Positions 15,268-17,699 of a stretch of 17,699 bases of DNA are shown here, one piece after another. This DNA is from Lachnospiraceae bacterium UBA7012. Its GTDB lineage: Bacteria > Bacillota > Clostridia > Lachnospirales > Lachnospiraceae. The DNA lies in NCBI GenBank assembly GCA_002449595.1, contig DJXE01000072.1:1-17699 (forward strand), read 5' to 3'. The stretch's first letter is position 1. The number at the start of each line of letters is the position of its first letter. The notes under the pieces were generated by a model that searched no databases, was not told the DNA's origin, and worked only from the letters and a program-made list of their open reading frames with translations. A program made the position numbers and the translations under genes.

Positions 15268-16136
15268 TATTTTCCTTCCTTCAGGCCTCTGCGGATCACG
15301 AACTCCGCAACTGCGGAGACAAGGATCGCCGCGATCGACACGAGGAAGCAGACCGGGAAATGCGTTCCCGGCAGGTAGAGCTGGTCTGTGCGGATCATCT
15401 CGATCCAGGCGCGGCCGATGCCGTATCCCGTGAAATAGAGAAGGATGACTTCTCCATGGAATTTCTTTTTCTTCCAGCACAGAAGAAGCAGCCCAAACAG
15501 GCAGAGATTCCAGATCCCCTCATAGAGGAAGGTCGGGTGCACCTGGATATAATTGGTTCCCTCCGCGACGTGGGCGGCGAGTTCCTCTGTGACGTCGCGC
15601 GCGCGCACCGCGGCGAGCGGCAGGCGCATGGCAAGCAGGGAATCCGTGTATCCGCCGAACACTTCCCGGTTGAAGAAGTTGCCCCAGCGGCCGATCACCT
15701 GGCCCACGACGAGACCGCACGAGATGGTATCAAGCAGGATGAGCGGGTTCAGACCCTTTATCCTGCAGTAGAGCGCGACTGTGATGACGCCGGCGATGAC
15801 GCCGCCCCAGATGGCGAGGCCGCCTCCGCGCAGGTTAAAGATCTGGATCGGGTTCGCGGAATAATAGTCCCACATGAACATGACGTAAAAGATCCTGGCG
15901 CCCACGATCGACATGATGATGACGTAAAGCGCGATGTCCCAGTAGGTGTCCGGGTTCTGCCGCGTTCTCTTGCCAACTTCCGCGGCGATGAGCAGCGACA
16001 CCAGAAATGCCGACGCCACGATCACGCCGTAGAGCGCGATCTGAAAGCCGAAGATGCTGAATGACTGCGGCACGTTCCGCAGATAGATCCCCAGATGGGG
16101 AAAAGCGATGTCCATGGGGTCCATGACGTCCTGCAT
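15114..16136 (-). CDS. lgt: Prolipoprotein diacylglyceryl transferase (Lgt)
   Basis: Lgt is the membrane enzyme that transfers diacylglycerol from phosphatidylglycerol to the lipobox cysteine of prolipoproteins. The 340 residues have about seven membrane segments and the family signature GRWGNFFNREVFGG at 149-162. Other motifs are NLRGGGLAIWGG at 101-112, HPTFLYEGIWN at 200-210, and a late EMIRTDQL at 246-253. The enzyme core ends near residue 290 (GLKEGKYQDLL). A low-complexity tail of about 45 residues, rich in Ala, Ser, Glu and Thr and containing two 14-residue repeats, follows. The frame is open back to 16286 through a hairpin-rich element, but the ATG at 16136 has AAAGGA nine bases upstream and gives a normal N-terminus. 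The 3' end overlaps sngC by 154 bp, tail to tail. Confidence 0.95.
   Translation of the reverse strand: MQDVMDPMDIAFPHLGIYLRNVPQSFSIFGFQIALYGVIVASAFLVSLLIAAEVGKRTRQNPDTYWDIALYVIIMSIVGARIFYVMFMWDYYSANPIQIFNLRGGGLAIWGGVIAGVITVALYCRIKGLNPLILLDTISCGLVVGQVIGRWGNFFNREVFGGYTDSLLAMRLPLAAVRARDVTEELAAHVAEGTNYIQVHPTFLYEGIWNLCLFGLLLLCWKKKKFHGEVILLYFTGYGIGRAWIEMIRTDQLYLPGTHFPVCFLVSIAAILVSAVAEFVIRRGLKEGKYQDLLWDPNGAPAAAVSAEESTDGSAAVAVSAEETTDGSAEETAGSAEEQN
15151..15234. repeat. Two 42-bp tandem repeats coding on both strands (sngC and lgt tails)
   Basis: Copy 1 (15151-15192) and copy 2 (15193-15234) are identical at 38 of 42 bases, each starting GCGGAACCGTCTGTG. A degenerate partial copy of the GGTTTC...GCGG part precedes them near 15140-15153. 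Because 42 is a multiple of three, both strands keep frame: the plus strand encodes two AEPSV.SSAET.. units at the SngC end, and the minus strand encodes two VSAEE.TDGSA units at the Lgt end. Repeat number could vary by slippage without frameshifting either gene. Confidence 0.85.
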
Positions 16137-16159
16137 ATTATGCTGTCCTTTCCTTATTT

Positions 16160-16292
16160 CGAGAAATGTCCATCCCCGGAATGCTTCGCATCCCGGGGAT
16201 GATGGCTGTCGCCATATGCGTCTGCTTCGAGAAGCATTCGCACAGAAACTTGTTTCTGTGCGAACGCCTCTCTCGCATCCACACATTTCTCG
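16160..16292. repeat. Multi-hairpin intergenic element bounded by 10-bp inverted repeats
   Basis: The 133-bp stretch between ychF and lgt is bounded by CGAGAAATGT (16160-16169) and its exact reverse complement (16283-16292). Inside are four more perfect stems. CATCCCCGG (171-179) pairs with CCGGGGATG (193-201), topped by ATGC/GCAT around a TTC loop. ATGGC (202-206) pairs with GCCAT (211-215). TGCTTC (223-228) pairs with GAAGCA (231-236). TTCGCACAGAAAC (237-249) pairs with its complement at 252-264. (Short numbers add to 16000.) No T-tract follows on the minus strand, so it is not a simple terminator. It may be a MITE- or REP-like repeat or a structured intercistronic RNA; the class is unknown. 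Confidence 0.75.
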
Positions 16293-16298
16293 TAGTTA

Positions 16299-17393
16299 TC
16301 ACACATTAAACCTAAACAGGATCACATCGCCGTCCTTGACGACATAGTCCTTGCCTTCCATTCCGACAAGGCCCTTTTCGCGTGCTGCGGAGAGGGAACC
16401 CTCGCGGAGCAGTACTTCCCAGTTCACAACTTCCGCCTTGATGAAGCCGCGCTCGAAGTCGGTATGGATCTTGCCGGCCGCCTGCGGCGCCTTTGTACCG
16501 ATGCGGATCGTCCAGGCGCGCGTCTCGTCCTCTCCTGCTGTGAGGAAGCTCATCAGGCCGAGCGTGCGGTAGCTGGCCGCGATCAGCTTATCAAGACCGG
16601 ATTCGGAGATGCCGAGATCGTCGAGGAACATCTTTTTCTCATCGTCATCGAGTTCTGCGATCTCCGCCTCGATGCTCGCGCAGATGACGAAGACCTCGCT
16701 GCCGTTCTCCGCCGCGAACTCTCTCACTTTGGCGACGCCCGCATTGGAGGCGCCGTCGTCCGCGAGGTCATCTTCCGCGACGTTCGCCGCATAGATCACC
16801 GGCTTTGCGGTCAGCAGATTCAGCGTATCGAAGTATTTCCTGTCGCCCTCGGAGACCTCGACTGAGGATGCGCATTTGCCGTCCTGCAGCGCTTCGCGCA
16901 CTGTGAGGAGGAATGCGTGCTCCTTGCCGGCTTCCTTGTCCATCTTGGCGGTGCGGGCGACCTTCGAGATCCTTCTCTCCAGAACCTCCAGGTCCGCGAG
17001 GATCAGCTCGAGCGTGATCGTCTCGATGTCCCGCAGGGGATCGACCGAGCCGTCCACGTGAATGACGTTGCTGTCCTCAAAGCATCTGACGACGTGAACG
17101 ATCGCGTCGCACTCGCGGATGTTGGCGAGGAACTGGTTGCCGAGCCCCTCTCCTTTGGATGCGCCTTTGACGAGTCCCGCGATATCAACGAACTCGATCA
17201 CGGCGGGGGTAACCTTTTTCGAGTGATACATCTCACCGAGAAGGCGGATCCGCTCATCCGGGACCGCGACGATGCCGACGTTCGGATCGATCGTGCAGAA
17301 GGGGTAGTTCGCGGCCTCGGCACCTGCCTTTGTGAGCGAGTTAAACAGCGTGCTTTTGCCGACGTTCGGGAGTCCGACGATTCCTAGTTTCAT
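16299..17393 (-). CDS. ychF: Redox-responsive ATPase/GTPase YchF (Obg family)
   Basis: YchF is a ribosome-associated Obg-family P-loop nucleotidase, often preferring ATP and linked to oxidative stress control and translation. The 364 residues match the standard length. G1 is GLPNVGKST at 7-15, followed by [12 protein letters not shown] in the switch I region and [20 protein letters not shown] for G3 and switch II. NVAEDD replaces the NKxD specificity motif, as is normal for this family (NxxE). A coiled-coil-rich middle lies between, and a TGS-type domain follows at the C-terminus ([24 protein letters not shown], ending [12 protein letters not shown]). A strong GGAGG site lies 7 bases before the ATG. 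It probably shares a transcript with the small ORF 21 bp upstream and possibly with lgt downstream. Confidence 0.97.
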   Translation of the reverse strand: MKLGIVGLPNVGKSTLFNSLTKAGAEAANYPFCTIDPNVGIVAVPDERIRLLGEMYHSKKVTPAVIEFVDIAGLVKGASKGEGLGNQFLANIRECDAIVHVVRCFEDSNVIHVDGSVDPLRDIETITLELILADLEVLERRISKVARTAKMDKEAGKEHAFLLTVREALQDGKCASSVEVSEGDRKYFDTLNLLTAKPVIYAANVAEDDLADDGASNAGVAKVREFAAENGSEVFVICASIEAEIAELDDDEKKMFLDDLGISESGLDKLIAASYRTLGLMSFLTAGEDETRAWTIRIGTKAPQAAGKIHTDFERGFIKAEVVNWEVLLREGSLSAAREKGLVGMEGKDYVVKDGDVILFRFNV

Positions 17394-17414
17394 TTTATTT
17401 CCTCCATGCCCGAA

Positions 17415-17525
17415 TTAACGGGATGTCTGATAGATTGTGCTTGAAGCATATCTACCATCCATCGCATTTATGATCTGCTGAGAATGCATAGCTTTGACAT
17501 CCGTAATCTTCAGGTCTCTACCCAT
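17415..17525 (-). CDS. Hypothetical 36-residue small protein upstream of ychF
   Basis: A 36-codon ORF (MGRDLKITDVKAMHSQQIIN through a TIYQTSR end) starts at an ATG preceded by AAAGGAG with an 8-base spacer, as good as any ribosome site in the window. A promoter with 17-bp spacing lies just upstream, and ychF begins 21 bp after its stop. No membrane segment, signal peptide or known motif is visible. The frame is open further upstream to a TTG at 17603, but that part covers the promoter and terminator-like repeat and is unlikely to be coding. It could be a real small protein or a leader ORF controlling ychF; I do not recognise the family. Confidence 0.5.
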   Translation of the reverse strand: MGRDLKITDVKAMHSQQIINAMDGRYASSTIYQTSR

Positions 17526-17550
17526 ACGATCAGCTCCTTTCCCTCTTCCG

Positions 17551-17598
17551 AAAAAGAGCCTAAGTGCGCGCAATATACTACCACAATCAGGCTCTTTT
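17551..17598 (-). terminator. Terminator-like inverted repeat after the gene at the right edge
   Basis: On the minus strand AAAAGAGCCT (17598-17589) pairs perfectly with AGGCTCTTTT (17561-17552), ending in five Ts (17555-17551). The 27-base loop can form a further GTG/CAC pairing. It begins 33 bases after the stop codon of the partial gene, as expected for an intrinsic terminator, though the stem is AT-rich at its base and the loop is long. The loop holds the -10 of the next promoter. Confidence 0.5.
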
Positions 17599-17603
17599 AT
17601 CAA
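17575..17603 (-). promoter_or_regulatory. Predicted promoter for the small ORF and ychF
   Basis: On the minus strand -35 TTGATA (17603-17598) and -10 TAGTAT (17580-17575) are 17 bases apart. The -35 is a 5 of 6 match and the -10 a 4 of 6 match; TATATT three bases on is a possible alternative -10. The start would be near 17568, about 43 bases before the small ORF. The promoter is nested in the terminator-like inverted repeat. Confidence 0.5.
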
Positions 17604-17631
17604 TATATTGGCGTAAAGTCAAAAGGGCGAA

Positions 17632-17699
17632 TCACACCTCTGTAGCGCGGTTTATGTACTCTTCGAAGGGCACTCTTTCATGCTCATTGTTCTGCACTT
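17632..17699 (-). CDS. C-terminal end of an unidentified protein (runs off the right edge)
   Basis: The minus strand at the right edge is open in one frame for 21 codons, ending in TGA at 17634-17632. The residues read VQNNEHERVPFEEYINRATE and a final V, a charged, helix-like sequence typical of a protein C-terminus. It is followed at a suitable distance by a terminator-like inverted repeat, which supports it being the end of a real gene. Too little is present to name the product. Confidence 0.45.
   Translation of the reverse strand, partial: VQNNEHERVPFEEYINRATEV

Noticed and set aside
16137..16286. N-terminal extension of lgt through the hairpin element
   Set aside because: The extra 50 residues are Arg/Cys-rich and unlike Lgt, and the ATG at 16136 has a good ribosome site.

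Overview
The window looks like a chromosomal segment of a GC-rich Bacillota, most likely a clostridial bacterium of the Lachnospiraceae type. The basis is a Gram-positive-style division cluster in which FtsQ/DivIB and FtsL are present and a class B penicillin-binding protein carries a long charged tail, together with strong Shine-Dalgarno sites and sigma-A-type promoters. No rRNA, tRNA, CRISPR array, integrase or transposase was seen.

Bases 1-9481 are a division and cell wall (dcw) cluster on the minus strand. In transcription order it reads mraZ, rsmH, ftsL, ftsI-type PBP, mraY, murD, ftsW, ftsQ/divIB and the start of ftsZ, which runs off the left edge. Spacing is operon-like: a 4-bp overlap between mraZ and rsmH, 1 bp between ftsW and ftsQ, and other gaps of 18-86 bp. 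The products make lipid I (MraY), add D-Glu to the stem peptide (MurD), polymerise and cross-link septal peptidoglycan (FtsW and PBP), form the periplasmic scaffold (FtsQ, FtsL) and build the Z-ring (FtsZ). murE, murF, murG and murC are not interleaved here. ftsZ has its own well-formed promoter overlapping the ftsQ stop codon. mraZ has an array of phased GTG-type boxes beside its -10 element, as expected for self-regulation.

Bases 9482-9759 are a divergent control region. It holds the mraZ promoter on the minus strand and an extended -10 promoter on the plus strand, with two arrays of helically phased repeats lying between the two promoters.

Bases 9760-15267 are the accessory part, a tight three-gene plus-strand operon. 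It encodes a TerB-N/TerB-C protein, a DUF2791-type P-loop ATPase and an Lhr-like superfamily 2 helicase. This is the gene set of the Shango anti-phage system (sngABC), which also belongs to the wider group of Ter-linked DNA-processing modules. It sits directly between two housekeeping blocks with no mobility genes. The helicase reading frame runs 154 bp antisense into the 3' end of lgt, and both proteins end in low-complexity tails encoded by the same 42-bp tandem repeat.

Bases 15114-17699 return to housekeeping genes on the minus strand: a 36-codon small ORF with its own promoter and ribosome site, ychF (Obg-family ATPase/GTPase), a 133-bp multi-hairpin element, then lgt (prolipoprotein diacylglyceryl transferase). 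The right edge holds the last 21 codons of an unidentified gene, followed by a terminator-like inverted repeat whose loop contains the -10 of the next promoter.
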